Position numbers and translations under genes: made by a program. Positions 41,701 to 50,051 of a stretch of 64,000 nt of DNA are shown piece after piece. How positions within the stretch are numbered: position 1 is the first letter of the stretch; each line of letters begins with the position of its first letter. The notes under the pieces are model-generated. The model searched no databases, was not told where the DNA came from, and worked only from the letters and a program-made list of their open reading frames with translations. This DNA is from an uncultured Subdoligranulum sp. (GTDB taxonomy: Bacteria; Bacillota; Clostridia; Oscillospirales; Ruminococcaceae). The DNA is taken from assembly GCA_945830575.1 (NCBI GenBank), contig CALZZE010000005.1, forward strand, positions 1-64,000, written 5' to 3'.

Positions 41701-42663
41701 ATGATGCAGGACAGATACGGACGAACCATTGATTATCTGCGGCTGTCCATCACCGACCGCTGCAATCTCCGCTGCCGCTACTGTATGCCGGACGGCGCGC
41801 CGCTGCTTGCCCACAGCGACATTCTGACCTACGAGGAATTTTTGCAGGTGGCCGCGGCAGCCGCGGCGTTGGGCATCACGAAATTCAAGGTCACCGGCGG
41901 GGAGCCGTTGGTGCGCCGCGGCTGCGTGGAGTTTCTGCGCCGCCTCAAGGCGCTGCCCGGGGTGGAGCAGGTCACACTGACCACCAACGGCCTGCTGCTG
42001 GCCCCCGTGGCGGGGCAGATGGCCGCACTGGGTCTGAACGGGGTGAACATCAGTCTGGACGCGGCCGACCCGGCGGCGTTCGCGGCCATCACCGGCTTTG
42101 ACAGGCTGGGGGAGGTCAACGCGGGCATCGACGCGGCGCTGGCGGCGGGGCTGAAAACCAAGCTGAACTGCGTGCTGCTGCCCGGCTGCGAGACCCGCCT
42201 TGTGCCGCTGGCTCGCTATGCCGAAAACCGCCCGCTGGACGTGCGGTTCATCGAGGTCATGCCCATCGGCGCGGGAGCGGCCCAGCCGGGGCTGAACCGG
42301 GATGCCGCTCTGAAAATTTTACGGCAGGTCTGGCCCGACCTGCACCCCGTCACGGAACACCGGGGCAACGGCCCGGCGCATTACTACGCCGCCGAGGGCC
42401 TGACCGGGCGCATCGGCGTCATTGACGCGGTGAGCCACAAATTCTGCGCCGGGTGCAACCGGGTGCGGCTCACCAGCACAGGACGGCTGAAGCCCTGCCT
42501 GTGCTACGGCGAGGCCGCCGACCTGCGCGCCGTCTTGCGCGAAAACCCGGCACAGCTGCCCGAAGCGCTGCGCCGTGCCATCTTTGAAAAGCCCCGCGCC
42601 CACTGCTTTGAGGACGCCGCCGCTGTCACCGAGCGCCGGGGCATGAGCCAAATCGGAGGATAA
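41701..42663 (+). CDS. moaA: GTP 3',8-cyclase (molybdopterin synthesis)
   Basis: A 320-residue radical SAM enzyme for the first step of molybdopterin synthesis, the rearrangement of GTP. The SAM cluster motif is CNLRCRYC, the GGEPL motif follows, and the C-terminal second cluster is CAGCNRVRLTSTGRLKPCL. The protein ends in Gly-Gly as active MoaA should. Start is ATG 41701 or 41704. It heads a plus-strand Mo operon (moaA, MOSC-mogA, modABC) beside the Mo-enzyme genes. Confidence 0.95.
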   Translation: MMQDRYGRTIDYLRLSITDRCNLRCRYCMPDGAPLLAHSDILTYEEFLQVAAAAAALGITKFKVTGGEPLVRRGCVEFLRRLKALPGVEQVTLTTNGLLLAPVAGQMAALGLNGVNISLDAADPAAFAAITGFDRLGEVNAGIDAALAAGLKTKLNCVLLPGCETRLVPLARYAENRPLDVRFIEVMPIGAGAAQPGLNRDAALKILRQVWPDLHPVTEHRGNGPAHYYAAEGLTGRIGVIDAVSHKFCAGCNRVRLTSTGRLKPCLCYGEAADLRAVLRENPAQLPEALRRAIFEKPRAHCFEDAAAVTERRGMSQIGG

Positions 42664-42666
42664 ACC

Positions 42667-43593
42667 ATGGGAAAGGTCGTTGCCATCTGCACCAGCGCGG
42701 TGCGGGGCATCCAGAAAACGCCGGTGCAGAGCGCGGAATTCAAAGTGGACTGGGGCATCACCACCGACGCCCACGCCGGGCACTGGCACCGGCAGGTGAG
42801 CCTGCTCAGCGCCGATCAAATTGCCGCTTTCAACGAGAAGGGCGCGGGGGTACAGCCCGGCGCCTTCGGGGAGAATCTGGTGGTGGAGGGCTTTGACTTC
42901 CGCGCCCTGCCGGTGGGCACGCTGCTGCGCTGCGGCGAGGTACTGCTGGAGATGACCCAGATCGGCAAGGAGTGCCACAGCCACTGTGAAATTTACAAAA
43001 AGATGGGGGACTGCATCATGCCCCGGGAGGGCGTGTTTGCCCGCGTGCTGGAGGGCGGCACCATCACGGTGGGGGACGAGATGACCCTCCAGCCCCGCAC
43101 CGCGCCGCGGCCGTGGCAGGCGGCGGTCATCACCCTCAGCGACCGCAGTGCCAACGGCGTGCGGGAGGACAAAAGCGGCCCCGCCGTGGCCGCCCGCCTG
43201 ACGGAAAACGGCTATGCGGTGGTGGAGCAGCTGGTGCTGCCGGACGAAGCCGCCGCGCTGAAAAAGCAGCTGATCCGCCTGTGCGACCAGCGGCAGCTGG
43301 ACCTGATCCTCACCACCGGCGGCACCGGGTTTGCCCCCCGGGACGTCACCCCCGAGGCCACGCTGGCGGTGGCGGACAAGCAGGTTCCCGGCATTGCCGA
43401 GGCCATCCGCGCCGCGTCGCTGCAAATTACCCGGCACGCCATGCTGTCCCGGGCGGTGTCGGTCATCCGCGGCAAAACCCTCATCATCAACCTGCCCGGC
43501 AGCCCCAAAGCCTGCATGGAAAGCATGGATGTGTTTCTGGACACCATTCCCCACGGCCTCACCCTGCTCCGGGGCGAACAGGCCGACAAATGA
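42667..43593 (+). CDS. MOSC-MogA/MoaB fusion protein
   Basis: A 308-residue two-domain protein. Residues about 1-145 are a MOSC domain (DAHAGHWHRQVSLLS, GAFGENLVVEG, the conserved Cys in IGKECHSHCEIY). Residues about 148-308 are a MogA/MoaB molybdopterin adenylyltransferase with LILTTGGTGFAPRDVTPEAT and GSPKACMES. One polypeptide could both sulfurate/handle and adenylylate the cofactor. It follows moaA by four bases. MOSC-MogA fusions exist in Clostridia, but their joint role is not well defined. Confidence 0.92.
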   Translation: MGKVVAICTSAVRGIQKTPVQSAEFKVDWGITTDAHAGHWHRQVSLLSADQIAAFNEKGAGVQPGAFGENLVVEGFDFRALPVGTLLRCGEVLLEMTQIGKECHSHCEIYKKMGDCIMPREGVFARVLEGGTITVGDEMTLQPRTAPRPWQAAVITLSDRSANGVREDKSGPAVAARLTENGYAVVEQLVLPDEAAALKKQLIRLCDQRQLDLILTTGGTGFAPRDVTPEATLAVADKQVPGIAEAIRAASLQITRHAMLSRAVSVIRGKTLIINLPGSPKACMESMDVFLDTIPHGLTLLRGEQADK

Positions 43594-43662
43594 CAAATAT
43601 GGTTCCCGCGTGTAAATCCACGCTGGTACATAAAATTCTTTGAAATATAGGAGAAAACAACC

Positions 43663-44544
43663 ATGCGGAAACTCACCGCACTGCTGCTGGCCCTCATCAT
43701 GGCCGGCAGCCTGACCGCCTGCGGAGGGGCGGCCAGCAGCACCCCCGCGTCCTCCGCCGCTGAACCCGCCGCCCCGGAGGAGACTGCCCCCGCCGAGACC
43801 GGCCTGTCCGGCGAGATCATCGTCTTTTCCGCCGCCTCCATGACCGAGACGCTCACCGAGCTCAAGGACACCTTCGAGGCCGCCAACCCCGGCGTGACCA
43901 TCACCTACAACTTTGACTCCTCCGGCACCCTCAAGACCCAGATCGAGGAGGGCGCGGACTGCGACCTGTTCATCTCCGCCGGCCAGAAACAGATGAACCA
44001 GCTGGACATCGAGGCGGACGCCGCCGTCAACACCGATGGTCTGGACTTTGTGGACGGCGCCACCCGCATCAATCTTTTGGAAAACAAGGTCTCCCTCTGT
44101 GTGCCGGAGGGCAACCCCAAGGGCATCGACAGCTTTGACGCGCTGGCCGAGGCACTGAAAGCCGGCGACGTGCTGCTGGCCATGGGCAACAGCGACGTGC
44201 CGGTGGGACAGTACACCCAGAAAATTCTGGCCTATTACGAGCTGAGTGAGGAGGAGCTGGCCAACGCGGGCTGCATCACCTACGGCACCAACGTGAAGGA
44301 AGTCACCACGCAGGTGTCGGAGGGCAGCGTGGACTGCGGCGTCATCTACTGCACCGACGCGTTCAGCGCCGGGCTGACCATCGTGGACTACGCCACCCCC
44401 GAAATGTGCGGCCAGATCATCTATCCTGCCGCCGTGCTGAAAACCGCGCAGAATCCGGACGCTGCCAAGGCGTTCCTGGACTACCTGACCGGCCCGGAGG
44501 CCACGGCCGTGTTTGAGAACGTCGGGTTCTCTCCCGCAGCGTAA
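43663..44544 (+). CDS. modA: Molybdate-binding lipoprotein ModA
   Basis: A 293-residue periplasmic-type binding protein. The lipobox LTACGG near residue 20 gives a lipid-anchored Cys, followed by an Ala/Pro/Glu linker. The binding domain begins EIIVFSAASMTETLTELKDTFE and contains YNFDSSGTLKTQIEEGADCDLFIS, the oxyanion-contact pattern of ModA. AGGAG lies nine bases before ATG 43663. It feeds ModBC for the Mo hydroxylase. Confidence 0.93.
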   Translation: MRKLTALLLALIMAGSLTACGGAASSTPASSAAEPAAPEETAPAETGLSGEIIVFSAASMTETLTELKDTFEAANPGVTITYNFDSSGTLKTQIEEGADCDLFISAGQKQMNQLDIEADAAVNTDGLDFVDGATRINLLENKVSLCVPEGNPKGIDSFDALAEALKAGDVLLAMGNSDVPVGQYTQKILAYYELSEEELANAGCITYGTNVKEVTTQVSEGSVDCGVIYCTDAFSAGLTIVDYATPEMCGQIIYPAAVLKTAQNPDAAKAFLDYLTGPEATAVFENVGFSPAA

Positions 44545-44555
44545 CCCGATCACCC

Positions 44556-44583
44556 GTAGGGGGCGGCGTCCCCGACGCCCCGC
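44556..44583. repeat. REP-like palindromic repeat, copy 1
   Basis: GTAGGGGGCGGCGTCCCCGA followed by CGCCCCGC is a GC-rich hairpin in the modA-modB gap. A near copy (one mismatch in 27) lies at 58524-58550. Confidence 0.65.
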
Positions 44584-44636
44584 AGGCTGTCCGGAACGCC
44601 GCCCTCTTATTTTTATTTGAGAGAAGGAGACCGACC

Positions 44637-45314
44637 ATGGACTGGTATCCCCTTTGGAACTCACTGCGCATTGCGGCCATCAGCTGCGTGCTGGTGTTTT
44701 TCGCGGGCATCGCGGCGGCCTACTACGCTGCGCGGCTGCCCCGCACCGTCAAGGGCGTGCTGGATGTGGTGCTCACGCTGCCCATGGTGCTGCCGCCCAC
44801 CGTCTGCGGGTATTTCCTGCTGCTGGTGTTCGGCACCAAGCGCCCGCTGGGCATCTGGCTGGCGCAGTTCGGCGTCAGGTTTGTCATGAACTGGTACGGC
44901 GGCGTGCTGGCGGCGGCGGTGGTGGCGTTTCCGCTGATGTACCGCACCGCCCGGGGCGCCTTTGAGAGCTTTGACGAAAACCTCGCCTACGCCGGGCAGA
45001 CGCTGGGCCTGTCCAACACCTTTATTTTCTGGCGCATCCGCATGCCCGCATGCCGGCAGGGCATTCTGGCGGGCACCGTGCTGGCCTTCGCCCGGGCGCT
45101 GGGCGAGTACGGCGCCACCAGTATGTTCATCGGCTACACGCCGGGCAAGACCGCCACCATCTCCACCACGGTGTACCAGCTCTGGCGCACCAACGATGAG
45201 GCGGGGGCTTTCCGCTGGGTGCTTGTCAACCTTGCCATCTCGGCGGTGGTGCTGCTCATCGTCAACCTGCTGGAGGACCGCCAGAAGGCGGGCAGAAAGG
45301 CGGTGCGCCGATGA
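44637..45314 (+). CDS. modB: Molybdate ABC transporter permease
   Basis: A 225-residue inner-membrane permease with about five hydrophobic helices. AFARALGEYGATSMFIGYTPG is the EAA-loop region that contacts ModC. AAGGAG precedes ATG 44637. The stop overlaps modC by four bases. It forms the ModABC importer with its neighbours. Confidence 0.93.
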   Translation: MDWYPLWNSLRIAAISCVLVFFAGIAAAYYAARLPRTVKGVLDVVLTLPMVLPPTVCGYFLLLVFGTKRPLGIWLAQFGVRFVMNWYGGVLAAAVVAFPLMYRTARGAFESFDENLAYAGQTLGLSNTFIFWRIRMPACRQGILAGTVLAFARALGEYGATSMFIGYTPGKTATISTTVYQLWRTNDEAGAFRWVLVNLAISAVVLLIVNLLEDRQKAGRKAVRR

Positions 45315-46363
45315 GTCTGCTGGTGGACATCCGCAAAACCTACGGCGCGTTCACGCTGAACGTCCGCTTTGAGACCGAGGACAACGCCCCCGCCGTGCTG
45401 GGCCTGCTGGGAGCCTCCGGCTGCGGCAAAAGCCTGACCCTGAAATGCATCGCCGGTGTGGAAACGCCGGACGAGGGCCGCATTGTGCTGGACGGCGTGA
45501 CGCTGTTTGATTCCCACAAAAAAATTGACCTGCCGCCCCAGAAGCGGCAGGTGGGCTATTTGTTTCAAAATTACGCACTGTTCCCCAACATGACGGTGCG
45601 GCAGAACATTCTGTGCGGCCTGTGCCGGGAAACGGACAAGGCCCGCCGGGAACAGGAGGTGCGCCGCGTGCTGGCGCTGCTCCAACTGGAAGGGCTGGAA
45701 CACCGCCGCCCGCACCAGCTGTCCGGCGGGCAGCAGCAGCGGGTGGCGCTGGCGCGGATTCTGGTGAACCGTCCCAGGCTGCTGCTGCTGGACGAGCCGT
45801 TTTCGGCGCTGGACAGCCACCTGCGGGACAAGCTGCAGATGGAACTGCGCGGGCTGCTGGCGGACTTTGGCCATGACGTGCTGCTGGTGACCCACAGCCG
45901 TGACGAGGCGTACCATCTGTGCCGCCGGGTGGCGGTGCTGGAGCGGGGGCGGCTGTTGGCGGTCAAGGCCACCAAGGCGCTGTTTGCCGACCCGGGCAGC
46001 GTGGCGGCCGCCACCCTGACGGGGTGTAAAAACATCGCTCCGGCGCATAAAACCGGCGAATACGAGGTGGAGGTGCCCGACTGGGGCATCCGTCTGCAAA
46101 CCGCGCAGCCGGTGGGGGACGGGGTGAAGGCGGTGGGCATCCGCGCCCACTATTTCAACACCAAAACCGCGCAGAACCGTTACCCGGTGGCATATCTGGG
46201 CGAGATGGAGGAACCGTTTGAGTGGATCGTGGAGTTCCGCTACGAGGGCCAGCGCCCCGGAACGCCGCCCATCTGGTGGCGCATCCCCAAGGATCGCCGT
46301 CCCCAGACCTTCCCGCCGGCGCTGGGCGCCGCCCCGGTGAACGTGCTGCTCCTGTACGAATAA
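45311..46363 (+). CDS. modC: Molybdate ABC transporter ATPase
   Basis: A 350-residue ATPase. Walker A is GASGCGKSLTLK, the Q-loop is YLFQNYALFP, the signature LSGGQQQRVALARIL, and Walker B LLLLDEPFSALD with H-loop VTHSRDEAY. Residues 235-350 are a weak Mo/oxyanion-regulatory region, divergent from the usual TOBE pair. It overlaps modB by ATGA and ends the operon near convergent xdhC. Confidence 0.92.
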   Translation: MSLLVDIRKTYGAFTLNVRFETEDNAPAVLGLLGASGCGKSLTLKCIAGVETPDEGRIVLDGVTLFDSHKKIDLPPQKRQVGYLFQNYALFPNMTVRQNILCGLCRETDKARREQEVRRVLALLQLEGLEHRRPHQLSGGQQQRVALARILVNRPRLLLLDEPFSALDSHLRDKLQMELRGLLADFGHDVLLVTHSRDEAYHLCRRVAVLERGRLLAVKATKALFADPGSVAAATLTGCKNIAPAHKTGEYEVEVPDWGIRLQTAQPVGDGVKAVGIRAHYFNTKTAQNRYPVAYLGEMEEPFEWIVEFRYEGQRPGTPPIWWRIPKDRRPQTFPPALGAAPVNVLLLYE

Positions 46364-46375
46364 AGCGCCCGCCTG

Positions 46376-47278
46376 TCACAGCGTTCCCGCCCGCACCGCG
46401 ATCAGCTCCGCCGCGATGGAAACCGCGATCTCTCCGGGCGTCTGCGCGCCGATGGCAAGGCCGATGGGCGTGTGGACGCGGCGGAAATCTTCCTCCCCAA
46501 AGCCCATGACCCGCAGCCGGGCGTTGACGCTCTCGGTTTTGCGGCGGCTGCCCATCACCCCGATGTACCGCGCCGGGCTGCGCAGGGCAAAGGCCTCGCA
46601 CTCCAGATCGGCGTGGTGGCCGTGGGTCATGATGCACACATAATCCTGCCCGGTCAGCGGTGCGTCCGGCGCGCCCGCCGGGTACAGCCGCACCTCCGCT
46701 GCGGCGGGGAAGCGGGCCTTGTCGGCAAACTCCGGCCGGTCCTCCAGCACCACGCAGCGGAATTCCGCCGCCGCCAGCACCGGCACCAGCGCCTGCGCCA
46801 CGTGCCCGCCGCCAAAAATATACACGGTGCCCGCGGGGCACAGGGGCAGCGCAAACACGCCCTCCCGGCTGGGGCAGGCGGGGGTCTCCTGCACCGCGAT
46901 GCCCCCGGCATCCTCCAGCACCAGCCAGCCGGGCCGGTTGTCCGTCACGGCCTGCAAGGCGGCGGCCAGAACAGGGCGGTGCGCCTCGCCCAGCGGCAGA
47001 AACAGCAGCTCCACGCTGCCGCCGCACACCATGCCCGCGTCGCCGCCCTCCCGCAGATTTTCCGTTTTCCGCAGCGGCTTTCCCGCCGCCAGCACCTCGC
47101 GGGCGGCGGCAATGGCGCGGCCTTCCACCGCGCCGCCGCCCACCGTGCCGCACAGCCGCCCTTCGGCGCCGACGGCCATCACCGCGCCCGGCCCCCGGGG
47201 CACCGAGCCTTGAGAGGACACCACCGTCACCAGAACAGCGGGCAGGTGTCCCAAAAGCGTTTCCAAAAGCTGTTTCAT
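46376..47278 (-). CDS. xdhC: XdhC/CoxI-type molybdenum cofactor insertion protein
   Basis: A 300-residue XdhC-family chaperone that binds molybdopterin, promotes its sulfuration and inserts it into hydroxylases. The N-terminal half has GSVPRGPGAVMAVG, GTVGGGAVEGRAIAAAREV and MVCGGSVELLF; the C-terminal half is a Rossmann domain (YIFGGGHVAQALVPVLAA, CIMTHGHHADLE, YIGVMGSRRK). It overlaps moaC by ATGA. It is the dedicated maturation factor for the XdhD-like enzyme at 32300. Confidence 0.92.
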   Translation of the reverse strand: MKQLLETLLGHLPAVLVTVVSSQGSVPRGPGAVMAVGAEGRLCGTVGGGAVEGRAIAAAREVLAAGKPLRKTENLREGGDAGMVCGGSVELLFLPLGEAHRPVLAAALQAVTDNRPGWLVLEDAGGIAVQETPACPSREGVFALPLCPAGTVYIFGGGHVAQALVPVLAAAEFRCVVLEDRPEFADKARFPAAAEVRLYPAGAPDAPLTGQDYVCIMTHGHHADLECEAFALRSPARYIGVMGSRRKTESVNARLRVMGFGEEDFRRVHTPIGLAIGAQTPGEIAVSIAAELIAVRAGTL

Positions 47279-47754
47279 GGTTCATCCTCAAACACAAAAT
47301 GACCGCTCTTGCCGCCGGATTTTTCCGCCAGATGGATGCCGGAAAGCACCATCCCCCGGTCGGCGGCCTTGCACATGTCGTAAATCGTCAGCAGCGCGGT
47401 GGTCACGCCGTTCAGCGCCTCCATCTCCACGCCGGTCTTGCCGTCGCATTGGGTGGTGCAGCGGGCCTCGATGGTGTGTTCCTCGCGCAACATCGTAAAT
47501 TCCACGCGGCATTTGGTCAGCAGCAGCGGGTGGCACAGCGGGATGCTCTCAAAGGTTCGCTTGGCGGCCATGATGCCCGCCACCTGCGCCACGCCCAGCA
47601 CATCGCCCTTTTTAGCGCGTCCTTCGGCCACCATGGCAAAGCAGTCGGCGCTCATGGTGATGCGCCCCACGGCCACCGCCTCCCGGTGGGTGACTGCCTT
47701 GGCGCCCACGTCCACCATCACGGCGTTGCCGTTCTCATCGATGTGCGTCAGCAT
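47275..47754 (-). CDS. moaC: Cyclic pyranopterin monophosphate synthase MoaC
   Basis: A 159-residue MoaC, which works after MoaA to form cyclic pyranopterin. ESIPLCHPLLLTKCRVEF, KTGVEMEALNGVTTALLTIYDMCKA and SGIHLAEKSGGKSG are its active-site stretches. The start is ATG 47754, two bases after the stop of the MoeA-like gene, with a weak GGGGGT site. It is the middle gene of MoeA-like, moaC, xdhC. Confidence 0.94.
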   Translation of the reverse strand: MLTHIDENGNAVMVDVGAKAVTHREAVAVGRITMSADCFAMVAEGRAKKGDVLGVAQVAGIMAAKRTFESIPLCHPLLLTKCRVEFTMLREEHTIEARCTTQCDGKTGVEMEALNGVTTALLTIYDMCKAADRGMVLSGIHLAEKSGGKSGHFVFEDEP

Positions 47755-47756
47755 CT

Positions 47757-48782
47757 TCAGACCCCCTTGCCGAACCCGCAGTTGGGGAAATGGCACTCCG
47801 GGCAGTTCAGACACAGCCCGCCGTTGCCGTACCCCGCCAACTGGCCGGCGGTGACCGGCTCCTCCGCCAGAAGGTAGGGCAGCACCAGGTCCAGAATCGT
47901 CCGTTTCGCGTACATCACGCAGCCCGGCAGCCCGCAGACCGGCCGCCCGTCCGGCATGTAGGACACAAGGAACATCGCCCCCGGCAGCACCGGCGCACCG
48001 TAGCTGACGATGCGCGCCCCGGTGTTTTTGATGGCCAGCGGGGTGCGGTCGTCGGGGTCCACACTCATGCCGCCGGTGCAGAACACCATCTCGCAGCCCG
48101 CGTCCAGCATCCGATGAACCTCGGCGGTGATTGTGTCGGTGTCATCGCCGGGGGTGGCGGTGCAGAGGCACTCGCAGCCGAACGCCGCCAGCTTGGCCTG
48201 CAGAATGGGGGTGAATTTGTCCTCGATGAGACCCTTTTTCACCTCGCTGCCGGTGGCCACGATGCCGAATTTCTTGCGTTTCAGCGGCAAAAGCCGCAGA
48301 ATGGGCGCATCGCCCGCCAGCGCTTTGGCCTGCGCCATCTTTTCCTTTTTGATGACCAGCGGAATGATGCGGGTGCCGCACAGCTTGTCGCCTTTGTGCA
48401 CCACGAACCCGCTGGAGCGGGTGGCGATCATCAGCTCACCCATGGCGTTCAGCGCCCGCAGCCGGGGCAGGTCCACCAGAAACAGCCCGTCCGCGTCGGC
48501 GGTCAGCTCGATTTTGCCTTCCCTGGCCTCGCCGGCCCGCATGTGTTCGTTCCGGCAGATGTCCCGCAGAATTTCCGCCGCCTCGTTTTCGTGGAGCATG
48601 GTGTCGTCGTTCTCCCAGACGTAAAGATGCTCCTTGCCCACCGACAGCAGCACCGGGATGTCCTCCGGCTGGATGATGTGTCCCTTGCGGAACACCGGGC
48701 CTTTACATTTGCCGGGAATGATTTGGGTGATATCGTGGCACAGCACCTGTCCCACGGCGTTTTGAGTTTCCACCAGTTTCAT
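47757..48782 (-). CDS. MoeA-like molybdopterin-binding protein with Cys-rich tail
   Basis: A 341-residue protein of the short molybdopterin-binding family. FGIVATGSEVKKGLIEDKF and VFCTGGMSVDPDDRTPLAI give the MoCF-binding core (about 175-310). The C-terminus ends in CLNCPECHFPNCGFG, a four-cysteine cluster not found in classical MoeA. The N-terminal part lacks the full MoeA domain set. It likely inserts or carries Mo. ATG 48782 has GGAAAGG ten bases upstream. It starts the minus-strand operon. Confidence 0.85.
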   Translation of the reverse strand: MKLVETQNAVGQVLCHDITQIIPGKCKGPVFRKGHIIQPEDIPVLLSVGKEHLYVWENDDTMLHENEAAEILRDICRNEHMRAGEAREGKIELTADADGLFLVDLPRLRALNAMGELMIATRSSGFVVHKGDKLCGTRIIPLVIKKEKMAQAKALAGDAPILRLLPLKRKKFGIVATGSEVKKGLIEDKFTPILQAKLAAFGCECLCTATPGDDTDTITAEVHRMLDAGCEMVFCTGGMSVDPDDRTPLAIKNTGARIVSYGAPVLPGAMFLVSYMPDGRPVCGLPGCVMYAKRTILDLVLPYLLAEEPVTAGQLAGYGNGGLCLNCPECHFPNCGFGKGV

Positions 48783-48806
48783 GGTTTCACGACCTTTCCG
48801 GTTTCT

Positions 48807-48853
48807 ATTATAGTACGCGCGGCGTGCGCCGCGCAATAGCATCTTTCTATTGC
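48807..48853. promoter_or_regulatory. Divergent promoter region with GCAATAG-N7-CTATTGC dyad
   Basis: On the minus strand TTGCGC (48836-48831) and TATAAT (48812-48807) are 18 bases apart, for the MoeA-like operon. The dyad GCAATAG/CTATTGC (48833-48839 and 48847-48853) overlaps this -35 and sits before the plus-strand gene at 48888, so it may control both. Confidence 0.6.
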
Positions 48854-48887
48854 AGTATCGGAATTTTCTATGAAGGAGGCTACCTCT

Positions 48888-50051
48888 ATGCAGACCATTT
48901 ATCTGGACAACGCCAGCACCACCTTTCCCAAGCCGCCGCAGGTGGTGCAGGCGGTGACGGAGTACATGACCGCCAGCGGCGTGAATGTGAACCGGGGCTG
49001 TTACGCGGCGGCCTACTCGGCGGAGGAGCGCCTGCTGGAGACCCGCCAGCTGCTCTGCGAGCTGTTTCACGGGCCGGACTGCCGCAATGTGGTGTTCACC
49101 AAAAACGTCACCGAGAGCCTGAACCTGCTGCTAAAAGGCTTTGTGCGTCCCGGCGACCACATTCTGGTCTCCGCCATGGAGCACAACGCCGTCATGCGGC
49201 CGCTGGTGCAGATGGGGGCGGACTTCACCCGTGTGCCCTGTGACGAAACCGGCGCGCTGCGTCTGGACGCGCTGGAGGGTTGTCTGCGCCCCAACACCCG
49301 CGCTGTGGTGATGACCCACGCCAGCAACGTCTGCGGCACGGTGCTGCCGCTGGAGCAAGTGGGGGCGTTCTGCAAAGCCCACGGGCTGAAATTCTTCGCG
49401 GACTGCGCCCAGACCGCCGGCGTGCTGGACATTGACATGCAGGCCATGGGGCTGGACGCGGTGGCGTTCACGGGGCACAAGGGGCTGCTGGGGCCGCAGG
49501 GCACCGGGGGACTGGTGCTGTCGGAGGAGCTGGCGGAAACGCTGCCGCCGTTTCTGGCGGGGGGCACCGGCAGCGTCAGCCACACCGAGGAGATGCCCCG
49601 GTTTCTGCCGGATAAATTTGAGCCGGGCACCCCCAACCTGCCCGGCCTGATGGGGCTGCGGGCGGGGCTGCTGTTTTTGCAAAAGACCGGCCTTGCCGCC
49701 GTCCGCGTCCACGAGCTGACGCTGACCGGGCAGTTTTTGCGGGGCCTTGCGCCGCTGGAGGCGGCGGGCAGGCTGCGGATTCTGGGACGGAGGGACACCG
49801 AACACCGCACCGGCGTGGTGAGCGTGCAGACCCCCGGCATGGATGAGGCGCTGGCCGCCGCCGCGCTGGAGGAGCGATTTGGCATCCTGACGCGGGTGGG
49901 GCTGCACTGCGCGCCCGCCGCCCACAAAACGCTGGGCAGCTACCCGGCGGGCAGCATCCGGTTCAGCTTTGGATGGTACAACACGCCCCGGCAGGTGGAC
50001 GCCGCGCTGGAGGCCCTGCGGGAGGTTTGCAATGGAACTGAAACAGCTTGA
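48888..50051 (+). CDS. Cysteine-desulfurase-like class V aminotransferase
   Basis: A 387-residue PLP enzyme. IYLDNASTTFPKP opens the family, FTGHKGLLGPQGTGG carries the PLP lysine, and GLHCAPAAHKTLGS the reactive cysteine. This fits the TIGR01977 (EF2568) group, known to accompany selenium-dependent molybdenum hydroxylases. It would move sulfur or selenium toward the Mo cofactor. ATG 48888 has AAGGAGG nine bases upstream. The LysR gene overlaps its end by 20 bases. No selD, yqeB or yqeC is nearby. Confidence 0.87.
   Translation: MQTIYLDNASTTFPKPPQVVQAVTEYMTASGVNVNRGCYAAAYSAEERLLETRQLLCELFHGPDCRNVVFTKNVTESLNLLLKGFVRPGDHILVSAMEHNAVMRPLVQMGADFTRVPCDETGALRLDALEGCLRPNTRAVVMTHASNVCGTVLPLEQVGAFCKAHGLKFFADCAQTAGVLDIDMQAMGLDAVAFTGHKGLLGPQGTGGLVLSEELAETLPPFLAGGTGSVSHTEEMPRFLPDKFEPGTPNLPGLMGLRAGLLFLQKTGLAAVRVHELTLTGQFLRGLAPLEAAGRLRILGRRDTEHRTGVVSVQTPGMDEALAAAALEERFGILTRVGLHCAPAAHKTLGSYPAGSIRFSFGWYNTPRQVDAALEALREVCNGTETA

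Noticed and set aside
42319..44664. Minus-strand frame of 781 codons
   Set aside because: Antisense to moaA, MOSC-mogA and modA, all of which have clear motifs.
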